From Bacilli bacterium (GTDB taxonomy: Bacteria > Bacillota_I > Bacilli_A > RF39 > UBA660), in assembly GCA_017541325.1 (NCBI GenBank), contig JAFXZI010000012.1, positions 1 through 64,000 on the forward strand: DNA of 64,000 nucleotides, in the 5' to 3' direction. Within the stretch, counting starts at the first letter, position 1. Each line of letters opens with the position of its first letter. Below, piece after piece: positions 1 to 8,406 of this stretch. A model generated the notes under the pieces. The model was not told the origin of the DNA, ran no database searches, and worked only from the letters and a program-made list of their open reading frames with translations. Both the position numbers and the translations under genes were made by a program.

Positions 1-51
1 AATGACTCATATTCAGAAAGTTATAGAATAACTGTAACACCTGAAAAGTAA
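1..51 (+). CDS. C-terminal end of a truncated upstream gene
   Basis: Frame 1 is open from the window edge and reads NDSYSESYRITVTPEK before a TAA at 49-51. The next gene starts 22 bp later behind its own ribosome binding site, so this is most simply the tail of an upstream gene in the same direction. The closing ITVTPEK resembles the NVNLTKEPTE ending of the next protein, which suggests, without proving it, two related surface proteins in tandem. Too little is present to name it. Confidence 0.45.
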   Translation, partial: NDSYSESYRITVTPEK

Positions 52-72
52 GAATAGAATTGGGAGGAAAAA

Positions 73-786
73 ATGGAAAATAACGAAAAGAAAAAATCAA
101 ATGTTGGATTAATAATTGTAATAATTATCATAATCCTATTACTATTATTTGCAGTATGGTTCTTCTTATTAAGAGATAAAGGAACTACAAATAATAACAA
201 TACAAACAACAATAACACTTCAGAAAAAACAGATAAGAAAGATGAAAAAACAGATAATAAGACTGGATATGAATATGACTACAGAGATGGAGTATTAACT
301 CAAATTGTAGATGAAGAAGGAAACCCTAAACAAACAGACTTTGTTATCGATGGAATTATCTTAGTTGGTAATAGACACAGCTACGAAGGTGTTGATCCAG
401 AGAGTGAAGGATTTATGAATAAACTTGTTGCTAAAGGTTATAAAAAAGAAGATATTTATTCAGATTTCTATCTAAATGAATGGATTGAATTTTATATTGA
501 TACTAAATATAGTGGTGCTGAAAGTGATGTTAAGATTTTAATTACACCTCATAAAACAGTAGAAGAATTAGAAAAAATGTCTTTATCTAAATTAGAAGAA
601 TTAGCAAATGATAATGGTGGATATGTAATTGATTACAAAACACCAGAAGCTGATAATTATAAGTATGTTGGAAATGGATATGTTAATATGGATTATCCAG
701 AAGGAAAATATGATATCTTATTTACTTACAAAGGTAAATTGGCATATTTCATTAATGTTAACTTAACAAAAGAACCAACTGAATAA
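73..786 (+). CDS. membrane-anchored extracytoplasmic protein, unknown function
   Basis: I do not recognise the family. The 237-aa protein begins with a short charged stretch (MENNEKKKS), then one strongly hydrophobic segment at about residues 12-34. A low-complexity Asn/Thr/Lys linker (about 38-65) follows, then an acidic, Tyr-rich domain of about 170 residues. This layout is typical of a cell-surface protein held by an N-terminal anchor; there is no lipobox. GGGAGG lies 5 bp before the ATG. The gene is followed by a terminator at 792-814 and probably follows a related gene at 1-51. Confidence 0.7.
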   Translation: MENNEKKKSNVGLIIVIIIIILLLLFAVWFFLLRDKGTTNNNNTNNNNTSEKTDKKDEKTDNKTGYEYDYRDGVLTQIVDEEGNPKQTDFVIDGIILVGNRHSYEGVDPESEGFMNKLVAKGYKKEDIYSDFYLNEWIEFYIDTKYSGAESDVKILITPHKTVEELEKMSLSKLEELANDNGGYVIDYKTPEADNYKYVGNGYVNMDYPEGKYDILFTYKGKLAYFINVNLTKEPTE

Positions 787-791
787 CAAAT

Positions 792-814
792 AAGCTCCAG
801 TTTTGGAGCTTTTA
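792..814 (+). terminator. Rho-independent terminator of the 73-786 gene
   Basis: An 8-bp stem (792-799 with 804-811), a GTTT loop and a short T-run, beginning 6 bp after the stop. Confidence 0.75.
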
Positions 815-847
815 AAATGCTCGGAAGATTAAGATATTACGATAAAT

Positions 848-872
848 AAACAGGAGTAAAATCCTGTTTTTA
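848..872 (+). terminator. second hairpin before the recombinase gene
   Basis: An 8-bp stem (AAACAGGA 848-855 with 862-869), loop GTAAAA and a T-run. It lies just upstream of a TATACT box (879-884), so it insulates the recombinase promoter from readthrough. Confidence 0.65.
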
Positions 873-903
873 TTATGATATACTATAGGTGGGAGTTGGA
901 AGT

Positions 904-2136
904 ATGTCAAAGTATAAAGTAGGAGCTTATATAAGATTATCTAGAGATGAAATTTATAGTGATTCTGATAGTATAGACAATCAACTTAAATTAGCTGAAT
1001 TTTATTGTGATAATAATGATTTAAAAATAGTTGGAAAGTATATTGATAATGGTTATAGCGGAACGGATTTTAATAGACCTAGTTTTCAAAAATTGTTAAA
1101 AGATATAGATAGTGGTTTGATCAATACAATAATAGTTAAAGATTTATCAAGATTTGGTAGAAATTATGTTAAGGTTGGTTTTTATCTACACTATTATTTT
1201 CCAGGTAGAAATATACGATTTATTTCTATTAATGATGATTATGACAGTTTAAAGCATGATAACATTATGGAAAGATTAGATGTACCATTAAAAAACATGA
1301 TGCATGATCATATGGCATATGAAACTTCAGTTAAAATTAAAAAGTCATTAAGAATAAATAAAGAAAAGGGTAATTTTGTAGGTTCTTCAGTTATATATGG
1401 ATATAGAAAAAATCCTAAAGATATTCATAAATTAATAATTGATAATAAAGCAGCAGACATAGTTAGAGAGATATTTAATATGTTTTTACTTGGAATGAGT
1501 AAATCTGAGATAGCTGAAAAATTAAATAAAAGAAAAGTTATGACTCCTGCACTTTATAAAAAAACGTATAATCTAGGGTATACTAAACCTAAGAAAGATA
1601 ATAAATGGAATTATGAAATTATTGATAGAATATTAAGAGATGAAAACTATACTGGTACATTGGTACAAGGAAAAAGAAAAAATGAGAGTTATATAACTCA
1701 TAAAGAAGTAAAGAATCCAGAAAAAGAATGGATAAAGTTCGAAAAACATCATGAAGAATTGGTATCTAAAGAAGTATTTGATAAAGTTCAAGAAATGTTA
1801 AAAGTACAAAGAAGAAGTACTAATAAAAATGATTTATTATCTGGTTATTTATTTTGTGCTGATTGTGGTGGAACTATGACTATAGTTAAAGGAAAGAAAA
1901 ACAGTTATTATTACTGTAGAAATAGTATAAACAAAAAAATATGTTCAAAACATAGAATTAGAAAAAACGATTTATATAATAGAATCATTGAGTTAATAAA
2001 TATTAAAAAAATAGATAATAAAATAATAAACGAATTAAATAGAGGTTTGATTATAAGATATATTGATAAGATTGTAGTTTATGAAGAAGAAATAGTAGAT
2101 ATAATCTTAAAATATGAGAGCGAATTAATAAAATAG
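904..2136 (+). CDS. large serine recombinase, shortened C-terminus
   Basis: A site-specific DNA recombinase of the large serine (resolvase/invertase) family. In the 410-aa product the nucleophile motif YIRLSRD puts the catalytic Ser at residue 13. YSGTDFNRPSF and KDLSRFGRN complete the catalytic domain (about 1-145). A recombinase domain follows (about 150-285), then a Cys4 zinc ribbon (FCADCGG to ICSKH, about 318-348). Family members normally carry a long coiled coil after the ribbon; here only about 60 residues remain, running almost directly into the closing IDKIVVYE strand. The first possible start is GTG at 889, but ATG 904 sits behind GGGAG. Neighbours are housekeeping genes and no att repeats were seen. 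Confidence 0.88.
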   Translation: MSKYKVGAYIRLSRDEIYSDSDSIDNQLKLAEFYCDNNDLKIVGKYIDNGYSGTDFNRPSFQKLLKDIDSGLINTIIVKDLSRFGRNYVKVGFYLHYYFPGRNIRFISINDDYDSLKHDNIMERLDVPLKNMMHDHMAYETSVKIKKSLRINKEKGNFVGSSVIYGYRKNPKDIHKLIIDNKAADIVREIFNMFLLGMSKSEIAEKLNKRKVMTPALYKKTYNLGYTKPKKDNKWNYEIIDRILRDENYTGTLVQGKRKNESYITHKEVKNPEKEWIKFEKHHEELVSKEVFDKVQEMLKVQRRSTNKNDLLSGYLFCADCGGTMTIVKGKKNSYYYCRNSINKKICSKHRIRKNDLYNRIIELINIKKIDNKIINELNRGLIIRYIDKIVVYEEEIVDIILKYESELIK

Positions 2137-2175
2137 TATGCTATAATTAATTAGGAAAAAAGGAAGTGATTTCTA

Positions 2176-3066
2176 ATGAATAAAGAAGAAAAAGTGTTTT
2201 CTAATACGGTTATCAATTGGTTCCCAGGACATATGGCTAAAACTCGTCGTGAAATAAAAGAGAATATTAATTTAGTTGATATAGTCTATGAAGTAATTGA
2301 TAGTAGAATGCCTTTAAGTAGTAAGATTATTGATATAGATGAACTTATTGGTAATAAAGATAAAGTTCTTATTATGACTAAATATGATTTATGTGATAAA
2401 ACAGAAACTAATAAATTTATTGACTATTATAAAAGTCTTGGATATAAAGTATTACCTGTTGATTTAATAGGTATGAAAGATATATCTAAACAAGTATTAG
2501 ATATTAGTCAAGATACATATAATAAACTTAATGAATCACGTAAGAACAAAGGTCTTAAACCTCGTAGTTTACGTGCTTTAGTAATAGGAGTTCCTAATGT
2601 AGGTAAATCTACATTAATTAATCGTTTAGTTAATAAAAAGGCTACTAATGTTGGTAACAAACCTGGAGTTACTAAAAGTATTAGTTGGATTAGAATTAAT
2701 AAAGATTTAGAACTTTTGGATACTCCTGGAATACTTTGGCCCAAATTAGAAAATCAAAAATTTGCTCATAATCTTGCAGTTCTTTCATCTATTAAAGAAG
2801 AAATATTAGATCAAGAACAATTAACTAAATATATAATAGAAGTACTATATACACTATATCCTGAAAAGATTAAAGAAAGGTATAAAGTAGAAAGTATTGA
2901 TTTAAATAATTTAGTTGAATTTTATAATCATATAGGTAAAAATAGAGGTGCTTTATTAAAAGGTAATGAAATCGATTATGATAAAGTATTTAGTATTATT
3001 ATTAATGATTTAAAAACTAATAAATTTGAAAATATTACTTTTGATAGGATAGAAGAAGTTGAATAA
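2176..3066 (+). CDS. rbgA: ribosome biogenesis GTPase RbgA (YlqF)
   Basis: A circularly permuted GTPase that acts late in 50S subunit assembly. The G4 motif TKYD (68-71) precedes the P-loop GVPNVGKST (138-146) and the G3 motif DTPG (182-185), the order that defines the YlqF family. The N-terminal INWFPGHMAK is also characteristic. At 296 aa it is near the usual 280-290. AGGAAGTGAT precedes the ATG. In Bacillus, rbgA is next to rnhB; here a membrane protein gene separates the two. The stop codon lies in the loop of its terminator. Confidence 0.95.
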   Translation: MNKEEKVFSNTVINWFPGHMAKTRREIKENINLVDIVYEVIDSRMPLSSKIIDIDELIGNKDKVLIMTKYDLCDKTETNKFIDYYKSLGYKVLPVDLIGMKDISKQVLDISQDTYNKLNESRKNKGLKPRSLRALVIGVPNVGKSTLINRLVNKKATNVGNKPGVTKSISWIRINKDLELLDTPGILWPKLENQKFAHNLAVLSSIKEEILDQEQLTKYIIEVLYTLYPEKIKERYKVESIDLNNLVEFYNHIGKNRGALLKGNEIDYDKVFSIIINDLKTNKFENITFDRIEEVE

Positions 3067-3079
3067 TACTTCTTTTTTT
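3053..3079 (+). terminator. terminator overlapping the rbgA stop
   Basis: Stem AAGAAGT/ACTTCTT (3053-3059 with 3068-3074). The 8-nt loop contains the TAA stop; a T-run to 3079 follows. Confidence 0.8.
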
Positions 3080-3134
3080 ATTTTTATCTTTAAAAAAATA
3101 ATTATAATTGATAGAATATTAATAGGTGATAACA

Positions 3135-4235
3135 ATGAAGGAATTAAAAAATATTTTAGACAAAGGAACTAATGCTATATTTAAATGGTTAAATAAAGTA
3201 TCTGAAGCAGTTACATCTGGAAAATATAGTATTATTATAAAAACAGTTATTAGAATATTATTACTAATACTTATTTATTGGTTAGTTGGAGTATTATTCA
3301 ATGCTATTAAATATTTAGGTATTGTTTTAATATATTTAATTGGAATATCAGGTAGAATGCTTGTATCTACTTTCTGGTCTATTATAGTAGAATTAACATA
3401 TGCCTTATTTGTAATAGTTACTCTATATAAATTAATATTAGATTATAAGAATAATTCTAAAGATAAACTAATATTTAAGAATAAAAAGAAAGATGATATT
3501 GTAAAAGATAAATTCTTTAGTGGTACTGCTATATTTATTAAAGTATTATCAGTTGTTATATTAATTCCTTTATTCATTATAGATATTGGTGCTTTATATG
3601 CTTTTGGCCTTCTATTTGGATTCTTAAATGAAGGTATAAGATTAGTTAGTTTATTTACTGGTATGTTTGGAGTAATTTTATTTGTTACATCTTTAATACT
3701 ATTAATAAAAATACTTTTATCTGAAAATGAAACAAATACTAAAAAATATTACAATACTATTATTATTTCAATAGTAATAATTGCTTTTAGTGGATTATTA
3801 TTCTTATCAGAAACAAGAGATTATAAAAGAGTTGATTCTTTAACTGAAGACTTTAAATTAAATACTATAAGACAACAATATAAATTAGATTCTAAAAAGA
3901 AATATATTATAAATAATAATGGTGGTCTTAGAAAAATTAATGTTATTATTGATGATGACTTAGGTAGTTATATGGAAATTAAAATAACTCATTATACTAC
4001 AAGTTCTATTGATACTAAAGTAGATGAAGGAAATAAAGAAACTGTTATTACATTTGATCAAAATATTGATTTAGAAATTGAAGATTTTGAAAAATTATAT
4101 AATTTAACTGTATCTACTTTAAAAGATAAGAAAATATATAATTATAATTTATTAAAATATGGAGATATAGAAGTAAAAGTATCTAGCGAATATAAGAAAA
4201 ATATTAAAGTAGTAAATAGAGTAGATAATGATTAA
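3135..4235 (+). CDS. polytopic membrane protein, unknown function
   Basis: Not recognised. The 366-aa product has about six hydrophobic segments spread over residues 35-230. A soluble C-terminal half of about 135 residues follows, rich in Asp, Lys and beta-type sequence. A GTG at 3126 lies inside the ribosome binding site AGGTGAT, so ATG 3135 is taken as the start. The last 8 bp overlap rnhB, which suggests coupled translation and one operon with rnhB and priA. Confidence 0.8.
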   Translation: MKELKNILDKGTNAIFKWLNKVSEAVTSGKYSIIIKTVIRILLLILIYWLVGVLFNAIKYLGIVLIYLIGISGRMLVSTFWSIIVELTYALFVIVTLYKLILDYKNNSKDKLIFKNKKKDDIVKDKFFSGTAIFIKVLSVVILIPLFIIDIGALYAFGLLFGFLNEGIRLVSLFTGMFGVILFVTSLILLIKILLSENETNTKKYYNTIIISIVIIAFSGLLFLSETRDYKRVDSLTEDFKLNTIRQQYKLDSKKKYIINNNGGLRKINVIIDDDLGSYMEIKITHYTTSSIDTKVDEGNKETVITFDQNIDLEIEDFEKLYNLTVSTLKDKKIYNYNLLKYGDIEVKVSSEYKKNIKVVNRVDND

Positions 4236-4848
4236 TAATTATGAATTTGAACAAGAATTAATAGATAAAGGTATCTCTTTAATAGCTGGTGTAGATGAAG
4301 TAGGACGTGGTCCTTTAGTAGGTCCAGTTGTAGTTGCAGCGGTTATTCTTCCAGTTGGATATAAATTAGAAGGTCTAACAGATAGTAAAAAATTATCTAT
4401 TAAAAAACGTGAATACTTCTATGATATTATAATGCGTGATGCCATAGCGGTATCAACTTACTCTGTATCTGAAAAAATAATAGATGAGATAAATATATAT
4501 GAAGCTACTAAAGTTGCTATGAAAGAAGCAATTAAGTCTTTAAAAGTTAAACCTGAACACGTACTTATCGATGCTATGAAATTAGATATTGATATTCCTA
4601 GTACTTCTATAATAAAAGGAGATTTAAAAAGTTTAACTATATCTGCGGCTTCTGTAATAGCAAAAGTAACTAGAGATAGAATGATGATAGAACTAGATAA
4701 AAAATATCCTGAATATAATTTTAAAAAGAATATGGGATATGGGACAAAAGAACATCTAAATGCAATAGAAAAATATGGTATTATTCCAGAACATAGAAAA
4801 ACATTTAATCCTATTTCTAAGCATTTAGATCATTTATATAAAAAATAA
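4228..4848 (+). CDS. rnhB: ribonuclease HII
   Basis: Cleaves the RNA strand of RNA-DNA hybrids, including single ribonucleotides embedded in DNA. The signature [14 protein letters not shown] puts the metal-binding Asp and Glu at residues 23-24. VLIDAMKL and [12 protein letters not shown] supply the later acidic residues. At 206 aa it is of normal length. It overlaps the preceding gene by 8 bp, and priA follows after 15 bp with GGGAGGT before it. A second RNase H of type HIII is encoded at 50879. Confidence 0.95.
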   Translation: MINNYEFEQELIDKGISLIAGVDEVGRGPLVGPVVVAAVILPVGYKLEGLTDSKKLSIKKREYFYDIIMRDAIAVSTYSVSEKIIDEINIYEATKVAMKEAIKSLKVKPEHVLIDAMKLDIDIPSTSIIKGDLKSLTISAASVIAKVTRDRMMIELDKKYPEYNFKKNMGYGTKEHLNAIEKYGIIPEHRKTFNPISKHLDHLYKK

Positions 4849-4863
4849 TATGGGAGGTATAAA

Positions 4864-7020
4864 ATGGTTGTTAATGTTTTAGTAGAATTATCAAATAAAA
4901 ATGTAGATAAGACATTTGACTATTTAGTACCTAAAGATTTAGAAGAAAAAGTAGGGATTGGTAAAAGAGTTACCGTCCCTTTTAATAATTACACTTTAGA
5001 AGGATTTATTCTAGATACTAATAGAAAATATACTGGTGATTTGAAAAGTATTATTTCTGTTTTAGATGATGAAGTAATATTAAATGAGGAATTATTAGAA
5101 TTAGGTAAAGAAATTAGTAAAAAAACATTATCTACATTAATATCTGCATATCAAACAATGCTTCCTAAAGCATATAAAGCATCAATTAAAAGTAATATTA
5201 ATAAAAAACTTGTTAGATATGTAGAATTAAATAATATAAATATTTCTAGTATTAAATCTTTAAAACAAATAGAAGTATTAGAATATTTAAAGAGAAATGG
5301 TAAAACTAAAGTTTCTGATTTAAATAATTACTCAGCATCTAGTATTAAAACATTAATTAATAAAGGAATAATAAAACTTACTTATGAAGAAGAATATCGT
5401 ATAAATAAAACTGTATTGAATACTAAAAAGATTTCTTTAAACGAAGAACAAGAAAAGGTAACAAATACAATTATTAATGACAAAGAATCTAATATTTATT
5501 TAATACATGGAGTAACTGGATCTGGTAAAACAGAAGTATATATGGAAATAATTGCAAATAATATTAAAAATAATAAATCAAGTATTGTTCTAGTACCAGA
5601 AATATCATTAACTCCTCAAATAGTAGAACGTTTTTATAATCGTTTCGGAGATAGAATTGCAATTCTTCATAGTAGATTATCTGATGGAGAAAGATATGAT
5701 GAATATCGTAAGATTACACGTGGTGAAGTAGATATTGTAATTGGTGCTAGAAGTGCAGTTTTTGCACCTCTTAAGAATATTGGTTCAATTATAATAGATG
5801 AAGAACATTCTACAACTTATAAGCAAGAAAATAATCCTAAGTATAATACTATAGATATAGCAGTTTTAAGAGCAAAATATCATAAAGCTAAAGTAATATT
5901 AGGTAGTGCTACTCCTTCGCTAGAATCCTATTCTAAAGCAATTAAAGGGGTATATAAATTACTAGAACTAAAAAAACGTGCAACAGGTATTAAAATGCCT
6001 AAAATTGAAATAGTAGATATGAATAAAGAAAAAAATAAGATTAGTTATTTTTCAAAATTATTACACGATAAAATAGAAGAAAAATTAAATAAAAAAGAAC
6101 AAGTAATCTTATTCTTAAATAGAAGAGGATATGCATCATTTGTTTTATGTAATAATTGTGGATATGTAGAAAAATGTCCTAATTGTGATATTAGTTTAAC
6201 TTATCATAAAACAAGTGGAATGCTTAGATGTCATTACTGTGGTTATGCAAATAAATTAAAAGATACTTGTCCAAATTGTCATGAAAAGAGTTTATCTCCA
6301 CTTGGAGTAGGAACTCAAAAAATAGAAGAAGAAATAGCTAAAGAATTTGATGCTAGAGTAGTTAGAATGGATTTAGATACAACTAGTAGAAAAGGTGCAC
6401 ATGAAAAAATTATTAGTGATTTTGGAGAAGGAAAATATGATATTCTACTTGGAACTCAAATGATAGCAAAAGGATTAGATTTTCCTAATGTAACACTTGT
6501 AGGAATAATAAATAGTGATATTTCATTAATGTTTCCTAATTTTAGAAGTAGTGAATATACTTATCAATTATTATCTCAAGTATCAGGTCGTAGTGGTAGA
6601 GGAGAAAAAGATGGAGAAGTTATAATTCAAACACATAATCCTGATCATTATGCAATTAAATATGCCAAAGATAATAATTATATAGATTTTTTCAAAACAG
6701 AAATGAAAATAAGAAAAGATTTAAAATATTCTCCATATTATTATTTAGTTAGTATTAAAATAATAGGTAAAAATTATGAAACGGCTAAAGATGAAATAAA
6801 TAAAGTATCTAATCTATTACATAAGAGATTAAATAGTTCAATTATATTAGGTCCATCGATTGCAAATGTCTTTAGAATAAATAATAATTATCGTTTTAAT
6901 ATAATAATAAAATATAAATATGAAGATAATTTATATCCTACATTAATAGAATTACAAGAACATTATAAAAGTTTATCAACAGTCAAACTAGACATTGATA
7001 TAGATCCAATTAACGTATAA
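4864..7020 (+). CDS. priA: primosomal replication protein N' (PriA helicase)
   Basis: A superfamily 2 DNA helicase that reloads the replisome at stalled forks. The 718-aa protein has an N-terminal DNA-binding region, then Walker A GVTGSGKT (about 216-223) and the DEEH box (about 312-315). A paired zinc-binding insertion (CNNCG, CPNC, CHYCG, CPNC; about 429-472) follows, then the C-terminal helicase lobe containing QVSGRSGR. All expected motifs are intact. GGGAGGT is 6 bp before the ATG. Confidence 0.96.
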   Translation: MVVNVLVELSNKNVDKTFDYLVPKDLEEKVGIGKRVTVPFNNYTLEGFILDTNRKYTGDLKSIISVLDDEVILNEELLELGKEISKKTLSTLISAYQTMLPKAYKASIKSNINKKLVRYVELNNINISSIKSLKQIEVLEYLKRNGKTKVSDLNNYSASSIKTLINKGIIKLTYEEEYRINKTVLNTKKISLNEEQEKVTNTIINDKESNIYLIHGVTGSGKTEVYMEIIANNIKNNKSSIVLVPEISLTPQIVERFYNRFGDRIAILHSRLSDGERYDEYRKITRGEVDIVIGARSAVFAPLKNIGSIIIDEEHSTTYKQENNPKYNTIDIAVLRAKYHKAKVILGSATPSLESYSKAIKGVYKLLELKKRATGIKMPKIEIVDMNKEKNKISYFSKLLHDKIEEKLNKKEQVILFLNRRGYASFVLCNNCGYVEKCPNCDISLTYHKTSGMLRCHYCGYANKLKDTCPNCHEKSLSPLGVGTQKIEEEIAKEFDARVVRMDLDTTSRKGAHEKIISDFGEGKYDILLGTQMIAKGLDFPNVTLVGIINSDISLMFPNFRSSEYTYQLLSQVSGRSGRGEKDGEVIIQTHNPDHYAIKYAKDNNYIDFFKTEMKIRKDLKYSPYYYLVSIKIIGKNYETAKDEINKVSNLLHKRLNSSIILGPSIANVFRINNNYRFNIIIKYKYEDNLYPTLIELQEHYKSLSTVKLDIDIDPINV

Positions 7021-7055
7021 TAAATAGGTAATTTGTCTTAAAACTTGTAAAACAT

Positions 7056-7084
7056 TTGACATTTTTTACATATTATAGTATAAT
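7056..7084 (+). promoter_or_regulatory. consensus sigma-A promoter
   Basis: TTGACA (7056-7061), a 17-bp spacer and TATAAT (7079-7084), a perfect match in both boxes. The predicted start near 7091 leaves a leader of about 20 nt with AAAGGAGGT. Strong expression of the next gene is expected. Confidence 0.88.
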
Positions 7085-7110
7085 GTAGCGTGAAAAAAGG
7101 AGGTTTGGTT

Positions 7111-7944
7111 ATGGCAGTAAATAGATACAGATTTTTCTTACAAAATAGGTTTGAATATGCTCAAACCGTTGTTACTATTAAAGATGGAGAAGCAGTATTA
7201 ACTAGAGTTCCTCAATTATCATTAATACAAGCGAGTGACTTACGTAAAAAAGCAACTCCACCAGCAACACTAGCATATTTTGATGCAATGACATGTGAAG
7301 CACATGATTTAGCAGAATTTTTAGATGGATTAAAAGTACCTTTATTTAGTTATAAATTAGAAAAAACACATATAGGTTATTTCTATAGTAAAGATTTAAA
7401 AAGATTAAAACCTACTACTAACGATGAAACATTGCAAGGAATTGCATCTAGAGTAGAGGGTGATAAGATTTATGAAAATGATAAAGATGCTTATTCATTT
7501 ATTTATGAATTTTTAGAAAGACTAGAAGCTGATGGATCTAATTTCGTACCTGATTTAATTAAAGCAGCTAAAATTTCAGATGGATATAGTTCATTTGATT
7601 ATTCAATTCCTGAAAGTTTAATTAGTTTTATAGCAGAATATCATAATGGTAAAATAACAAATTCTAGAGGATATTACTTTAGTATGGCCCTTGAAGAAGA
7701 TTTAAGAGATGCTAGAAGTGATATTGTTAAGTCTTTAGAGTCATATAAGAACTTTAGAGAAATATATCGTTTTACAAAAGCATATGATTTAGGAGAAGCA
7801 GTTAAACAACCAAGTATTTATATACCTGCTCAACCAAGAAAAACAACTCCTAAAAAGGTAGAAGAGCCTGCAAGTAAACAAAAGAAACTTGGTACTTTTC
7901 CAGGACAAATGACATTATTTGATTATTTAGAAAGTAAAAAATAA
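7111..7944 (+). CDS. unknown protein with a C-terminal sliding-clamp-type motif
   Basis: I do not recognise the family. The 277-aa soluble protein has no signal peptide. It has a mixed alpha/beta body (1-230), then a Pro/Lys-rich linker (about 235-260) leading to the tail GQMTLFDYLESKK. QMTLF (266-270) fits the QxxLF type of beta-clamp binding motif, which in other proteins sits at such disordered ends. The GTG at 7090 is upstream of AAAGGAGGT, so ATG 7111 is used. The gene has a perfect sigma-A promoter and its own terminator, between priA and nusB. A replication or repair role is inference only. Confidence 0.8.
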   Translation: MAVNRYRFFLQNRFEYAQTVVTIKDGEAVLTRVPQLSLIQASDLRKKATPPATLAYFDAMTCEAHDLAEFLDGLKVPLFSYKLEKTHIGYFYSKDLKRLKPTTNDETLQGIASRVEGDKIYENDKDAYSFIYEFLERLEADGSNFVPDLIKAAKISDGYSSFDYSIPESLISFIAEYHNGKITNSRGYYFSMALEEDLRDARSDIVKSLESYKNFREIYRFTKAYDLGEAVKQPSIYIPAQPRKTTPKKVEEPASKQKKLGTFPGQMTLFDYLESKK

Positions 7945-7967
7945 AGTCTAATGACTTTATTTTTTTT
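7940..7967 (+). terminator. terminator overlapping the stop of the 7111 gene
   Basis: Stem AATAAAGT/ACTTTATT (7940-7947 with 7954-7961), loop CTAATG and a T-run to 7967. The TAA is in the left arm. Confidence 0.82.
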
Positions 7968-7995
7968 ATATGATAAAATTATGTTGGTGATGTTT

Positions 7996-8406
7996 ATGAA
8001 AAACAGGAGTGAATTAAGAGAAATTGCAATGCAAACTCTATATCAAAAATATATCTATGATAATTCTAATATTGAATATGATATTAAAAATATAATTAAA
8101 GAATTATTAGAAGTAGAAAACGACTTTGTCGATACTCTTGTAAATGGTGTAATCGAACATGAAAAAGATATTATAAAACTAGCTAATAAATATTTATTGG
8201 ACTGGAAGATAGATCGTTTATCTAAAGTAGATAAAGCAATTATATCAATTGGAATCTATGAATTAATGTATACTGATACACCACCATTAGTAGTTATTAA
8301 TGAAGCTATTGAACTATCTAAAAAATATAGTGATGAAAAAGTAACATCTATGATTAATGCAACACTTGATAAGATTTATCATGAAGAGGTAGAAAATGGA
8401 AGATAA
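7996..8406 (+). CDS. nusB: transcription antitermination factor NusB
   Basis: An RNA-binding antitermination factor for rRNA operons, all-helical fold. The 136-aa product starts MKNRSELREIAMQTLYQ, and the late block PPLVVINEAIELSKKYS is a close match to the family. An ATG at 7951 sits in the preceding terminator. ATG 7996 follows GGTGATG at 7986 and a TAAAAT box at 7974-7979. It overlaps xseA by 11 bp; nusB-xseA-xseB is the order known from Bacillus. Confidence 0.93.
   Translation: MKNRSELREIAMQTLYQKYIYDNSNIEYDIKNIIKELLEVENDFVDTLVNGVIEHEKDIIKLANKYLLDWKIDRLSKVDKAIISIGIYELMYTDTPPLVVINEAIELSKKYSDEKVTSMINATLDKIYHEEVENGR

Noticed and set aside
21-218. - strand ORF opposite the first gene
   Set aside because: Shadow of the hydrophobic anchor and Asn-rich linker, with no start signals.
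889-903. GTG start for the serine recombinase
   Set aside because: No ribosome binding site before it, and it lies almost on the promoter; ATG 904 has GGGAG at good spacing.
787-2175. Prophage or ICE around the recombinase
   Set aside because: No phage, relaxase or excision genes and no flanking direct repeats; housekeeping genes resume at once.
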